From a virus, in IMG/VR virus record IMGVR_UViG_3300025598_000176, positions 1-24,257 of that record: DNA of 24,257 nucleotides, one strand, 5' to 3'. The notes below the pieces were generated by a model. The model was given only the letters and a program-made list of their open reading frames with translations, had not been told where the DNA came from and made no database searches. Made by a program: the position numbers and the translations under genes. Shown here piece after piece: positions 6,970-16,055 of this stretch. The stretch's first letter is position 1; each line of letters opens with the position of its first letter.

Positions 6970-7250
6970 TAAAACGGACCTATCAGCACATCGCTTTCAT
7001 GAGGAATAGCATTATGTCGTAATGCTTCAAATACACCAAGATATCCAAGTGGTCTACCGCCTACCAAAATACTTGGAGAACCAGTAATAATAGGATTTGG
7101 TGGGTGAGGAATTGGTCCAAAGCCAGGATGACTTGTATACATATCACCAATACGTGCGGCGGGTCTACCATTAATTAAAACAGTCAAATCGCCCATAAAA
7201 TTAACACCGCCGCCTGTATTAAAATTTCCTACTTTTGTTGGAATTGGCAT
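6969..7250 (-). CDS. PAAR-motif spike tip protein
   Basis: The 93-residue protein has the PAAR layout: TVLINGRPAARIGDMYTSH (24-42), a Pro-rich turn (PIPHPPNPII), then GSPSILVGGRPLGYLG (57-72). PAAR proteins fold into a small cone that caps the trimeric spike of phage tails and type VI secretion tubes, often with bound metal. His residues (42, 49) are available as metal ligands. In T4 this is the role of gp5.4. A strong AAAGGAG Shine-Dalgarno precedes the ATG. The stop overlaps the next structural gene, so it heads the spike/baseplate operon. Confidence 0.9.
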   Translation of the reverse strand: MPIPTKVGNFNTGGGVNFMGDLTVLINGRPAARIGDMYTSHPGFGPIPHPPNPIITGSPSILVGGRPLGYLGVFEALRHNAIPHESDVLIGPF

Positions 7251-7260
7251 TGACTCTCCT

Positions 7261-7557
7261 TTAGGCAGTTGCCAAAGTCAGTCCTGTTGTTTTAGCAAGA
7301 TACTGAGTGGCGATGTCACTTTCTGTTTTACCAAAAAGCGCAACTGCTCTTTTATTTAACATTACAGGATCAGTAGGATTAACACTAAAAATGGCTGGTG
7401 CCAATCCAAATCCACCATTTGGTGTAGAAATCATAACTAATGGTTTTAGTAGAGTATATGTAGTAGCATCGCTATCACTTACACGACTAATGATTTCTTC
7501 ACCAGTAACAGTTTTAAATGTGTATACGGTATTCTTATCAGTCTTGTTGATTAACAT
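7261..7557 (-). CDS. Small conserved-type phage protein, possibly Sm-like fold
   Basis: This 98-residue protein begins with a beta-strand pattern, TVYTFKTVTGEEIISRV, then TYTLLKPLVMI. That resembles the short Sm-like proteins found beside nrd and baseplate genes in T4-like marine phages: a strand, a TGEE turn, then a KPL strand. The rest (FGLAPAIF, ALFGKTESDIATQYLAKTTGL) is a helix-ending tail. No catalytic residues are visible and the Sm-like reading is only a pattern impression. The start overlaps the end of the glutaredoxin gene by 20 bases, so the two are probably co-translated. Confidence 0.7.
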   Translation of the reverse strand: MLINKTDKNTVYTFKTVTGEEIISRVSDSDATTYTLLKPLVMISTPNGGFGLAPAIFSVNPTDPVMLNKRAVALFGKTESDIATQYLAKTTGLTLATA

Positions 7558-7795
7558 TCTTTCTTTCCTGTAATTCGTTGTATGATAGTTTACTTAGACC
7601 TGTGTAACCACCCTCTATCAAAAGTTTGCTATTATAATAAATTTGTGGAACAGTTTTGTGACCTTCATTTACCAACCAATCACGAACACCATCTTCATTG
7701 ATGTCAATTTCTTCGTAGTCTTCATTCCAACTTTTAAGCAATTGCTTTGCACCATCGCAATATGGGCAGTTATCTTTTGTATATAATGTAATCAT
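7538..7795 (-). CDS. Glutaredoxin
   Basis: The 85-residue protein is a compact glutaredoxin: strand ITLYT, the dithiol active site CPYC (10-13), TVPQIYY with the cis-Pro at 50, and GGYTGLSKL (62-70). It would reduce the C-terminal cysteines of ribonucleotide reductase, and its place just after nrdB supports this. Its ATG overlaps the TGA of the zinc-ribbon gene upstream (ATGA). T4 encodes a similar reductant, NrdC, though with a different active-site sequence. The start is fixed by the overlap and the first beta strand. Confidence 0.92.
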   Translation of the reverse strand: MITLYTKDNCPYCDGAKQLLKSWNEDYEEIDINEDGVRDWLVNEGHKTVPQIYYNSKLLIEGGYTGLSKLSYNELQERKNVNQQD

Positions 7796-7959
7796 TTATT
7801 TTCCTTTAGCATACTTGGTTTTTCTGGACGTTCGTGGCAGTAATCACATTCAGGATCATTACAAGCCTTTTCTAGCCATACATCGCAAGACTCGCAATAG
7901 TAAGCATCATGTTTAGCGTTATATTTTTTATCGCTATTACAAGTCTTGCATTTTTTCAT
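7792..7959 (-). CDS. Small zinc-ribbon protein (55 aa)
   Basis: The frame from ATG (7957-7959) to TGA (7792-7794) encodes 55 residues with paired cysteines: C4-x2-C7, C22-x2-C25, C33-x4-C38-x2-C41 and a nearby His42. This spacing suggests one or two structural zinc sites. It overlaps the nrdB stop upstream by four bases (ATGA) and the glutaredoxin start downstream in the same way, so coupled translation makes it very likely a real gene. Similar zinc-finger proteins accompany ribonucleotide reductase in phages, but the function is unknown. A rubredoxin-like redox role is possible, though the spacing fits a zinc ribbon better. Confidence 0.8.
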   Translation of the reverse strand: MKKCKTCNSDKKYNAKHDAYYCESCDVWLEKACNDPECDYCHERPEKPSMLKENK

Positions 7960-9071
7960 AGACTAAATCCACTGAATGTATTTTTATCAACGTCTTGTTT
8001 AGTTCCGCCAATTACATATGAACTAATTTCTGTCTCTTGTGGCGCAACTTGAACTTCTGCACCAGCAATCCACTTTTGTGTCCAAGGTAGCGGATTATTC
8101 TTTGTAGGATATGGCTGACCAAGACCAACTGCTTGCATACGCTTGTTTGCAATAAACTCAACATATTCAGCAAGTAATTGATAGTTTAAACCAATCATAC
8201 TGCCATCTTTGAATAGATATTCTGCCCATGCCTTTTCTTGCTTGACTGCATCATCAAATAACTTGATAGCTGCTTCACGGCACTCTACTTCAATCTTTTC
8301 ATAGGCTGTGTCATCTTTTGGCAATAACTTAAGTAGCGTTTGGGTGCCAGCAAGATGTAGATTTTCATCACGAGCAATGAACTTGATAATCTTTGCATTG
8401 CCTTCCATCTTCTTTAATTCAGCAAATGCCCAACTGCAAGCAAATGACACATAAAAACGCACACCCTCAAGAATGTTGACACTCATAAGCGCAAGCCACA
8501 GTGCTTTCTTGTGTTCATAATTAAACCCACCCCAATCAGGTGGATCGAAGTCATCTAAGGTTCTTTGGTTATTCAGAGTAATAAGTTTATCATATAGCGC
8601 AGTGATATCGCCAGCACAATCAACAATTTCCTGAATGTCCATCAGTTCATCAAAGATTTTACTTGGATTAGCATACACATTACGGATAATATGTGTATAA
8701 GAACGACTGTGAATAGTTTCACTAAATGTCCACGTTGTAATCCAAGTTTCTAATTCTGGCAACGAACAGATAGGACCAAATGCTACTGCTGGCGCACGAC
8801 CTTGAACGCTATCAAGTAGAATCTGGCGTTTTAGATTACTTGTGAAGATATGTTGCTCACTTGCTGTCAAATCTTTGAAATCTTTAGCATCACGAAGAAT
8901 ATCAATTTCTGTTGGCAACCAAAAAAACGACAATTGTTTTTCAGTAAGTTTTTCAAATTGACGATATTTCAAGGTATCATATCTTTGAATACTAACACCA
9001 CCATTTGGGTCCAGAAACGCAAGTGATTTAGTGTGATCGCTTTTGTCCATAGCATTAAAAACTGTGCTCAT
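7956..9071 (-). CDS. nrdB: Ribonucleoside-diphosphate reductase small subunit, class Ia (beta, R2)
   Basis: The 371-residue protein is close to E. coli NrdB throughout. All di-iron ligands are present: Asp87 (LLDSVQGR), Glu118 and His121 (SETIHSRSY), Glu202 (NILEGVRF), Glu236 and His239 (ARDENLHL). The radical tyrosine is Tyr125. The C-terminal tail that docks in the large subunit is present (NTFSGFSL). With NrdA it reduces ribonucleoside diphosphates to dNDPs in the cytoplasm for phage DNA synthesis. Shine-Dalgarno GGAAG precedes the ATG. It is separated from nrdA by the GIY-YIG endonuclease gene. No frameshift, intron or missing residue is seen. Confidence 0.97.
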   Translation of the reverse strand: MSTVFNAMDKSDHTKSLAFLDPNGGVSIQRYDTLKYRQFEKLTEKQLSFFWLPTEIDILRDAKDFKDLTASEQHIFTSNLKRQILLDSVQGRAPAVAFGPICSLPELETWITTWTFSETIHSRSYTHIIRNVYANPSKIFDELMDIQEIVDCAGDITALYDKLITLNNQRTLDDFDPPDWGGFNYEHKKALWLALMSVNILEGVRFYVSFACSWAFAELKKMEGNAKIIKFIARDENLHLAGTQTLLKLLPKDDTAYEKIEVECREAAIKLFDDAVKQEKAWAEYLFKDGSMIGLNYQLLAEYVEFIANKRMQAVGLGQPYPTKNNPLPWTQKWIAGAEVQVAPQETEISSYVIGGTKQDVDKNTFSGFSL

Positions 9072-9098
9072 TTTACATATCTTCCTTTTTATTACTCG

Positions 9099-9887
9099 TT
9101 AAAAAATATAACACCATTCAGACCATTTGTCAATTTTAGATAAACATCTATCTCTAACTTGTTTTGTAGATGACAAATTATAATGTTTAACTACTGCCGT
9201 CACTGTTGGAAATATTCCGTCTGGTGTTTTAATTTTTTTCTTTCCTTTTGTATTTTCTGGTTTTACCGTAGGTGTAATATTATCATTGTAGGACCACATA
9301 TAACCGTGAGCATTCATAAACTTTCCATCACAGGTATATTTTATATTACTTGGACTTTTAACTCCAATGGAACTGGCAGCATCGCACAAACTATCATATC
9401 TGGCAATTTTATTTCCACTTAAATCAAATTGATATACTGGTTTTTTTAACATTTTGTCTGCCCATTTATGCCATCCTTCAAATCTTCTTTTATTTGAATC
9501 TGATGTATGTTTTTTTCCTAACATACCTTTTGGATGTTGTTTTTCTTTCCATTGATTTTTTAATCTTGCAATATTTTTTTCTTTAATAGTAGAATTATTG
9601 TTTATAAAATCAAAACCTCCACCTGCTTGTTGTTTCATATTGTAAAAATTTTCATTAGATGCTGCCTTATATAAGTCCAGATAATATTGTTCTCTTTCTA
9701 ACAGTTTTTCTTTTTCAACAATTTCTAATATTACTCTTTCAAAAGAATCAATACTATATTTTTTAACTGCTCTCTTAAATGCAACTCCACTCCCAAGATA
9801 GCCATCATCTTGTTCTCCGAGATGGCTACCTATATATTTTTTACCATTTATCTTATTTGTCCATTCATAAATGAATCCAGTTGCCAT
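9099..9887 (-). CDS. GIY-YIG homing endonuclease with NUMOD motifs, between nrdA and nrdB
   Basis: The 262-residue protein has an N-terminal GIY-YIG domain: FIYEW (5-9), YIGSH (18-22), GYLGSG (29-34) and EREQYY with the catalytic Glu66. Two DNA-binding modules follow. One is a NUMOD3-like segment (HPKGMLGKKHTSDSNKR, 118-134); the other is a NUMOD1-like segment (KPVYQFDLSGNKIARYDSL, 149-167) ending in GYMWSY. A basic linker and another helix-turn-helix-like tail complete it. This is the SegA-type layout of free-standing phage homing endonucleases. It occupies the nrdA-nrdB gap, where T4 carries MobE, and probably cuts in a neighbouring nrd gene of unoccupied relatives. It has its own GATAAATA element and AAGGA ribosome site. 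Confidence 0.9.
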   Translation of the reverse strand: MATGFIYEWTNKINGKKYIGSHLGEQDDGYLGSGVAFKRAVKKYSIDSFERVILEIVEKEKLLEREQYYLDLYKAASNENFYNMKQQAGGGFDFINNNSTIKEKNIARLKNQWKEKQHPKGMLGKKHTSDSNKRRFEGWHKWADKMLKKPVYQFDLSGNKIARYDSLCDAASSIGVKSPSNIKYTCDGKFMNAHGYMWSYNDNITPTVKPENTKGKKKIKTPDGIFPTVTAVVKHYNLSSTKQVRDRCLSKIDKWSEWCYIF

Positions 9888-9907
9888 AGTTAAAATATCC
9901 TTTTAAC

Positions 9908-9915
9908 TATTTATC
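9908..9915 (-). promoter_or_regulatory. Late promoter-like octamer GATAAATA for the GIY-YIG gene
   Basis: The minus strand reads GATAAATA, 20 bases before the ATG at 9887, with AAAAGGA in between. It would give the endonuclease late expression separate from nrdA, as for several T4 homing endonucleases. Confidence 0.55.
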
Positions 9916-9931
9916 TATTACTTCAACACTT

Positions 9932-12238
9932 TTATATTTTACACGATTCGCAGTCGTCGTCATAATCTTTATTGGTTTCAAGTTCAGTCGTTGATGAATC
10001 TTCAACAAACTTGGCAACATTAATTTCACCTTGATTATCTTTTGTATTAAAATAATACAAAGTTTTAATTCCCAGCTTATAGCACATCAACAAATGACCA
10101 ATCATAACACTCATTGGAATCTTTTCATCTTCATAGAATGTTGGATTGTATGAAGTATTGGTTGAAATACTTTGGTCAATATATTTCTGTAGGATAGCAA
10201 CAAGTTTTAGATAACCTTCTGGTGACTTTTGGTCCCATAGCAATTCATACTTGTTCTTTAATTTACGGAACTCTGGCACGACTTGCTTCAACACGCCATG
10301 CTTGCTTTGCTTAACACTAATAAGGCTACGTGGTGGTTCAATGCCGTTTGTAGCATTAGCAACTTGTGCACTGGTTTCTGCTGGCATAAGTGCCATGAGT
10401 GTGCTATTGCGGATACCGTGTTCTTTTAGGCTTTCACGAAGTGATGCCCAATCCATGCGTTCAGTATGTGGAACAAGTTCATCAACTTCACGTTTATAGG
10501 TATCAATAGGTAGAATACCATTGCCATATTTGGTTTCGCTGTTCTTTGGTGCAGCACCCTTTTCAATGGCAAGTTGATTACTTGCACGAATAAGATAATA
10601 ACTCCATGCTTCTGCATATTCATCAACGAGTGCAAGTGCACGTGGGTCACTATATGACACATCATTCTTTGCTAGGAAGTATGCAAAGTTAATAATACCA
10701 ATACCAAGTGGACGACGATTCATAGTGCTTAATTGTGCTGCAATAACAGGATAGTTTTGATAATCAAGCAATTCATCAAGTCCACGAACTGCTAGGTCAC
10801 ACATGCGTTCAAAGTCTTTTGGTTCTTTAACATTGCCCCAATTGATAGCACTTAATGTGCAAAGACTAATTTCACCAGACTCATCAAAGATATGATTTAG
10901 TGGTTTTGTGGGTAGTGCAATTTCAGCACACAAATTGCTTTGCTTGATTGGCGCAACGCTTTCAACAAATGCACCGTGAGTATTTGCATGGTCAACATTC
11001 ATAAGATAAATGCGACCTGTATTCTTGCGTTCTTCCATAAACTGTGAGAATAAATCAATTGCTTTATAAGTTTTCTTGCGGATTTTTGTATTCTTTTCCG
11101 CTTTCTCATAAAGTTCTTTGAACTTGTCTTGGTCTTGGAAGAATGCTTCGTATAAGCCTGGCACATCACTTGGAGAGAAGCAAGTGATATCGCCGCCTTG
11201 GAGAAGACGCTCATACATTAATTTGTTAAATTGTACACCATAATCCATATGACGAACACGATTATCTTCTGTGCCTTTGTTATTCTTTAAAACTAACAAA
11301 TCTTCAATTTCATAGTGCCATAGCGGATAGTAAAGCGTAGCAGCACCATTGCGAACGCCACCTTGTGAACAACTGCGCACTGCACTTTGGAACAATTTAT
11401 AAAATGGAATAAGACCTGTATGGCTGGCGTCACCTTTGCGAATTGGTGAACCAATCGCACGAATAGATCCAGCACCAATACCAATGCCTGCTTTCTGACT
11501 TACATACTTTACAATAGCACTGCTTGTAGCATTAATGCTGTCAAGGCTATCATCAGTTTCAATCAAAACGCAACTGCTGAATTGACGCTGTGGTGTGCGG
11601 ACGCCAGCCATCACAGGAGTCGGTAAACTAATATCATGCTTACTAATAGCATCATAATAATCTTTTACATAACGTAGACGTGTTTCACTTGGATATTTGG
11701 AAAACAGTGTTGCAGCAATAAGTGCATAAGCAACTTGTGGTGTTTCCATAATTTGACCTGTAACACGGTTCTGCACAAGATACTTGCCACGTAGCTGTTC
11801 CATAGCAACATATGCAAGACTACAATCACGTTCATGGTCAACGAACTTGTTGATAGTATCCCATTCTTCTTCGCTATAATCTGTTAGCAGTGCAGGATCA
11901 TAAAATCCACTTGCAATATTCTTTTTAATAATATCAATTAGCGGCCATGGATGATAGTCACCATAAACTTCTTTGCGTAAGTGATAATTTACAAGACGAC
12001 CTGCGACATATTGGTAGTTTGGTGTTTCTTCGGAAATTAAATCAGCAGCAGCCTTGATCATAGTTTCCTGAATTTCAGTGGTTTTAATGTTATTATAAAA
12101 TTGAATTTGACTTCGTAGTTCTAGTTCACTTGCACTTACATTACTGATGTTTTCTGTTGCCCAGAATACTACTTTATGAAGTTTCTCAATATTCAATGGT
12201 TCTTTGCGACCATCACGTTTAATAACATTAATTGCCAT
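9932..12238 (-). CDS. nrdA: Ribonucleoside-diphosphate reductase large subunit, class Ia (alpha, R1)
   Basis: The 768-residue protein aligns end to end with E. coli NrdA. The N-terminal ATP-cone (about 1-90, VIKRDGRKEPLN) carries the allosteric activity site. Active-site residues are Cys223 (FSSCVL), Asn435, Cys437 and Glu439 (SNLCAEI), and Cys460 (SLCTLSAIN). The YY pair of the radical path lies in TLYYFNT near 735, and the C-terminal shuttle cysteines are in CESCKI. It makes dNDPs with NrdB and is re-reduced by glutaredoxin, encoded downstream. The ORF is continuous, with no intron or intein. Shine-Dalgarno GGAAAG precedes the ATG. It is the first gene of the nrd run; I saw no convincing promoter directly upstream. 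Confidence 0.97.
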   Translation of the reverse strand: MAINVIKRDGRKEPLNIEKLHKVVFWATENISNVSASELELRSQIQFYNNIKTTEIQETMIKAAADLISEETPNYQYVAGRLVNYHLRKEVYGDYHPWPLIDIIKKNIASGFYDPALLTDYSEEEWDTINKFVDHERDCSLAYVAMEQLRGKYLVQNRVTGQIMETPQVAYALIAATLFSKYPSETRLRYVKDYYDAISKHDISLPTPVMAGVRTPQRQFSSCVLIETDDSLDSINATSSAIVKYVSQKAGIGIGAGSIRAIGSPIRKGDASHTGLIPFYKLFQSAVRSCSQGGVRNGAATLYYPLWHYEIEDLLVLKNNKGTEDNRVRHMDYGVQFNKLMYERLLQGGDITCFSPSDVPGLYEAFFQDQDKFKELYEKAEKNTKIRKKTYKAIDLFSQFMEERKNTGRIYLMNVDHANTHGAFVESVAPIKQSNLCAEIALPTKPLNHIFDESGEISLCTLSAINWGNVKEPKDFERMCDLAVRGLDELLDYQNYPVIAAQLSTMNRRPLGIGIINFAYFLAKNDVSYSDPRALALVDEYAEAWSYYLIRASNQLAIEKGAAPKNSETKYGNGILPIDTYKREVDELVPHTERMDWASLRESLKEHGIRNSTLMALMPAETSAQVANATNGIEPPRSLISVKQSKHGVLKQVVPEFRKLKNKYELLWDQKSPEGYLKLVAILQKYIDQSISTNTSYNPTFYEDEKIPMSVMIGHLLMCYKLGIKTLYYFNTKDNQGEINVAKFVEDSSTTELETNKDYDDDCESCKI

Positions 12239-12249
12239 TTAATTCTTTC

Positions 12250-12708
12250 CTATATGTGTAATTTTTTTGCAGTCACTGTGTTAATCAGTTCTGCTGTGGG
12301 ACTGATAGTGAGGTTATTTACAACCTGCCCTTCATGATAATTCAGCGTATATAATCCACCCTCGCACCTGACTAAATTAAGGTATTCATGATTTTTGCGA
12401 TCACGATAAATCTCAATTGCCATACTATCCTTTTCTGCGTAAGAAGTAAAGTATAAAGTGTAAAAAATACCTAATGCACGTGCAGTATCGTCATAAATTC
12501 CTTCACTTACAAGCGTCCAAGGATCGGGCCAATGTCGCGGGTCATCAAATTCAAGGTATGAATCTATTACAGGACATTTACGCCATGCGTCTGCAACAAC
12601 GCTGACATGATTGTTTGTAATGCTACGTCTAAAATTTCGCCATTGTAAGATGTTTTCTGTGGGTCTACTACTAAACCAATCACAACATTTCAAAGTATCT
12701 AATAGCAT
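12250..12708 (-). CDS. Phage protein of unknown function, coupled to the tailspike gene
   Basis: I choose the ATG at 12706-12708 (MLLDTLK), giving 152 residues. A start seven codons upstream at 12729 is also possible, and neither has a strong Shine-Dalgarno. The gene overlaps the 3' end of the tailspike gene by 29 bases. It contains a Trp/Pro-rich segment (FDDPRHWPDPWTLVSEG) followed by YDDTARALGIFYTLYFTSY, which I recall seeing in hypothetical proteins of T4-like marine phages. A beta-rich C-terminal half follows (MAIEIYRD, YLNLVRCEGGLYTLN). Tight coupling to the tailspike suggests a tail assembly or chaperone role, but this is inference. Confidence 0.65.
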   Translation of the reverse strand: MLLDTLKCCDWFSSRPTENILQWRNFRRSITNNHVSVVADAWRKCPVIDSYLEFDDPRHWPDPWTLVSEGIYDDTARALGIFYTLYFTSYAEKDSMAIEIYRDRKNHEYLNLVRCEGGLYTLNYHEGQVVNNLTISPTAELINTVTAKKLHI

Positions 12709-15700
12709 AGTTGATGAGACCTGTTCCATTAGCGTCAGTGGTATAAGTTATATCAGTGCTACCATTGTAACCAAATGTAACACCTACGTCTCCACTTTGC
12801 GTTCTGTCATCTTCTATACTATATAAACCACTACTTGTCAAGGTAAACTTTGCTAAACCAGTAGCAACTTGATTATTTCTTGTAATAGTGTATTCAAATT
12901 CAAAACCGAATGTTTCACCGTAATCATCAAGAGTGCTAAACAAAGGCGCAGTGGTATTATTAGCAAGTGTTATACTATTACCTTTTTTAAAGTTTACAGT
13001 TCCAAGACGTAGACCATGCGCATAATCCCACTCTACTGTATTAATAGTTTCAGCAACATAAGGTATCCCTGTTATACTACTAGTTGCACTATAAGCACGG
13101 TCAAAACTATCGCCAATACTTGCACCACTTACTGTTGCACTATCCCAATTTACAATGATATAATATGGGTTACCTGCACCTGTTAATTTATTGCCAACGT
13201 CTTTAAAATAATTTGCAACACTTCTGAAATTAGTTGAATTATAAAGATTAACACCGCTATTGTAAATTGCATCCATTACACTATTAGATAGTGTCATACC
13301 AGTTGCACTTGTTCCATTTAAATATACACCATAATAAAGATTTTTAAATGTGCAACTTATGAAAAGTCCATTTGATGCATATTGATTTGATGGCACATAA
13401 ATTCCAACATTAAAGCCATTAATTAAACAGTCTGTTAAATTAATATCAGATGCAAATACAAGACTACGACCGAGTAATTTTACACCAGACGTGGTGTTTC
13501 CACTGACACTATCGGTAAGTGTTGTTACAGTGCTATTTGGTCCTTGCAAACGAACATTTTCAAGAGTAACTCTGTTTGCACTATCAATAACAATACCATC
13601 ATTTAAACTATTGAGCGTCATGTTACTGATAGTAATATCAGTTGGAAGACCTGCACCATTTAAACCAGCATTGTTGCCAATTTGTTGCAAATTATCTGCA
13701 GTATACATTACCCAAGTTGTATATGGATATATGTATGGATTAGCTGTTTGTGTAATAATAGTATTATAAGTTCCCTCACCACTTAAACGAGCATGACTTG
13801 GAACATTAATACTGCCGTTTACGATATAATTGCCCGCTGGAAACCATAGAATCTTTCTTGCAGCGTATGATGAAGTGCGGCAATATAGTTCATACATTGC
13901 GCGATTAATAGCTTCGGTATCATCGGTAACGCCATCACCTTTTGCACCAAAGTCTTTTACGCTTACAAAATCATCAAGTTTCTTTTGTATAGGACGTTGA
14001 GTAGTAACACCACCATAACTGAAACTTTGAGTTGACCAAGTTTTTCCATCGGCAGCGGTGCTAATATGCCCATAATCACCCACACTATAGAAGTTTGAGT
14101 TTAAGTAAGCGATTGAACGATTATTATAACTCGTGCTTATTGTTTCTTTTCTATAATACTTAAATTGATTTGTGCTATAATAAAAGAATCCATATTGAGA
14201 ACTTACTACATTTGTTGTGCCGTTTGTAGCAATATTGTAAAGGTCAGGTGCTAAATTGTTTGTTGTAAAATAAAGGCTATTATCAACATAATTTACTGCA
14301 TCTTGACTTGTCAAATATGTAAGACTGGTATCGCCACTGACATAAAAATATGAACTTACATATGTAATGTTTGTTAAATTGCTGGTAGTTAATGTTGTTT
14401 TAGTAAACCAACTTGTACCATTGCTACTTGTTGCAAGTATACCATGGTCACCAACAACTATCCACAGATTAGTTGGACTGCCGCCTGGTGGGGTAAATGA
14501 AAAATAACCTATATTATTAAGGTCGCTTAATGAAACAGTGTGACCATTTGGATCAGTTGCGCTATTTGATATTGCACTACTCCAAGTTGCGAAACTGCTA
14601 CCATTGGTGCTACTGATTCCAACACCACCAGTTCCAACTGCTATTGCTTGGTAAGTGCCGCCACCAAAATTTGCAACAGCAATATCACGCAACTCAACTG
14701 CTGTTCCACTACTTTGTGTAGTCCAAGTATTAGCAGCATTTGTTGAACTTGTAATCACAGTTCCGCTTGCGCCCACTGCAATCCATATGCCACTTGCACC
14801 ATTAACTGAACGCACAATACCTTTTAAATTATTGGTTGTTCCACTTGTTTGACTAGTAAATGTTGTTCCATTGCTACTTGTTAAAACTACACCACTATCA
14901 CCAACTACTACCCATGTAGTGCCATCAAAATATACAGAATTTAAAGCAGTTGACACACCACTTGTTCGCGATGTCCATGTAAGACCATTGCCACTTGTAT
15001 AAATTCTACCGCTGCCTGTTAACGCAGTAAAAAGACCAGCATTATTATAATAGATATATGTAAAATTTTCTATACCACTTGCAATACTTGTTTGGTAAGT
15101 TAAATTACCATTAGTTCCGCTGTAAACATCGCCCCAACTTGTAATTGCCCAACTATTTGTGCCATCATTTGTTACACTAATCAATGCATCAACAAAAGAA
15201 CGATACCATGTAGTTCCGTTTGAACTATAATAAATTTTATTATTTGTGCAAGCTGCTACAAAGTTACTTGCACTGCCGTCTACTATATAATTTAAACCTA
15301 AAATATCATAATATCCAAATGAATTAGTGCTCCAAGTTACAGCATCACTACTTGTAATTACAGTGCCACCACTGCCACCTGCAACAAATGTACTATTGCC
15401 ATAAGCAATTGCGTAAAGTGGAACATTTACGCCACTTGTTTGTTTTGTCCAAGTTATACCATTATTGCTTGTAAAAACTTCACCTAATTCAGTTACAGCA
15501 ACAAATTTGCTTGCAGCATAAGTGATAGCGTTTATATTTGTATATGATACAGCACCACTTGGTTGCCACACAGTTCCATTACTTGAATATAAAACTGTGC
15601 CATTTGCGCCAACAGCGACAAATAAACCTCCACCATAAGCAATGCCTAATAAACTTTGATTAGTTCCACTTATAGTATTAGTCCATGTAGCACCATCACT

Positions 15701-16033
15701 GCTGGTTAAAATATTACCACTGGAACCTACTACAACATATAAACTGCCATTGTATGCAATGCCACTATAAACTGATTTTGCATTTCCAGTTTGTGGATTA
15801 TAACCAGCATCACTATTTTTAAAATTATATAAATTTGCTAAATTTAGAATATCGCTGTATTCTGTTAAAATTTCGGTAAGACCAGCTTGCGGTGCACCAT
15901 CTGTAACAAGACCGTTACCAATAAACAAGCGACGTTGATCTACTGCATAACCTAATTCTGCTTTTGCTAACTGTGGTAAATTTTCATATAATCCACTGCG
16001 GTGCTGAATACGTGATATTTGGACGATTGACAT
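12680..16033 (-). CDS. Tailspike: BNR-like propeller plus pectate-lyase-type beta-helix
   Basis: The 1117-residue protein has three parts. Residues 1-65 form a virion-attachment head (RSGLYENLPQLAKAELGYAVD, then RRLFIGNG), typical of myophage tail appendages. Residues about 75-680 hold roughly thirteen BNR/Ycf48-like blades, each an (I/L)-x-Y-x-x-x-x-(F/Y)-V-A-V-G strand followed by a SSNGTTW-type turn, likely one or two beta-propellers. From about 690, VSVKDFGAKGDGVTDDT opens a Pectate_lyase_3-type right-handed beta-helix, followed by a C-terminal sandwich-like region. Such proteins bind and often cut host capsule or O-antigen polysaccharide. No catalytic pair can be assigned by eye. A CATAAATA element lies 22 bases upstream with GAGAG as ribosome site. 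Confidence 0.88.
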   Translation of the reverse strand: MSIVQISRIQHRSGLYENLPQLAKAELGYAVDQRRLFIGNGLVTDGAPQAGLTEILTEYSDILNLANLYNFKNSDAGYNPQTGNAKSVYSGIAYNGSLYVVVGSSGNILTSSDGATWTNTISGTNQSLLGIAYGGGLFVAVGANGTVLYSSNGTVWQPSGAVSYTNINAITYAASKFVAVTELGEVFTSNNGITWTKQTSGVNVPLYAIAYGNSTFVAGGSGGTVITSSDAVTWSTNSFGYYDILGLNYIVDGSASNFVAACTNNKIYYSSNGTTWYRSFVDALISVTNDGTNSWAITSWGDVYSGTNGNLTYQTSIASGIENFTYIYYNNAGLFTALTGSGRIYTSGNGLTWTSRTSGVSTALNSVYFDGTTWVVVGDSGVVLTSSNGTTFTSQTSGTTNNLKGIVRSVNGASGIWIAVGASGTVITSSTNAANTWTTQSSGTAVELRDIAVANFGGGTYQAIAVGTGGVGISSTNGSSFATWSSAISNSATDPNGHTVSLSDLNNIGYFSFTPPGGSPTNLWIVVGDHGILATSSNGTSWFTKTTLTTSNLTNITYVSSYFYVSGDTSLTYLTSQDAVNYVDNSLYFTTNNLAPDLYNIATNGTTNVVSSQYGFFYYSTNQFKYYRKETISTSYNNRSIAYLNSNFYSVGDYGHISTAADGKTWSTQSFSYGGVTTQRPIQKKLDDFVSVKDFGAKGDGVTDDTEAINRAMYELYCRTSSYAARKILWFPAGNYIVNGSINVPSHARLSGEGTYNTIITQTANPYIYPYTTWVMYTADNLQQIGNNAGLNGAGLPTDITISNMTLNSLNDGIVIDSANRVTLENVRLQGPNSTVTTLTDSVSGNTTSGVKLLGRSLVFASDINLTDCLINGFNVGIYVPSNQYASNGLFISCTFKNLYYGVYLNGTSATGMTLSNSVMDAIYNSGVNLYNSTNFRSVANYFKDVGNKLTGAGNPYYIIVNWDSATVSGASIGDSFDRAYSATSSITGIPYVAETINTVEWDYAHGLRLGTVNFKKGNSITLANNTTAPLFSTLDDYGETFGFEFEYTITRNNQVATGLAKFTLTSSGLYSIEDDRTQSGDVGVTFGYNGSTDITYTTDANGTGLINYAIRYFEML

Positions 16034-16055
16034 TCATATCTCTCACTAATAGAGA

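Noticed and set aside
9932-12238. Intron or intein in nrdA
   Set aside because: The frame is continuous from ATP-cone to the C-terminal CESC motif, with all active-site segments contiguous and of normal length.
12680-16033. Repeat array or CRISPR in the tailspike gene
   Set aside because: The periodic similarity comes from protein blade repeats in one open frame; there are no constant repeats with unique spacers.
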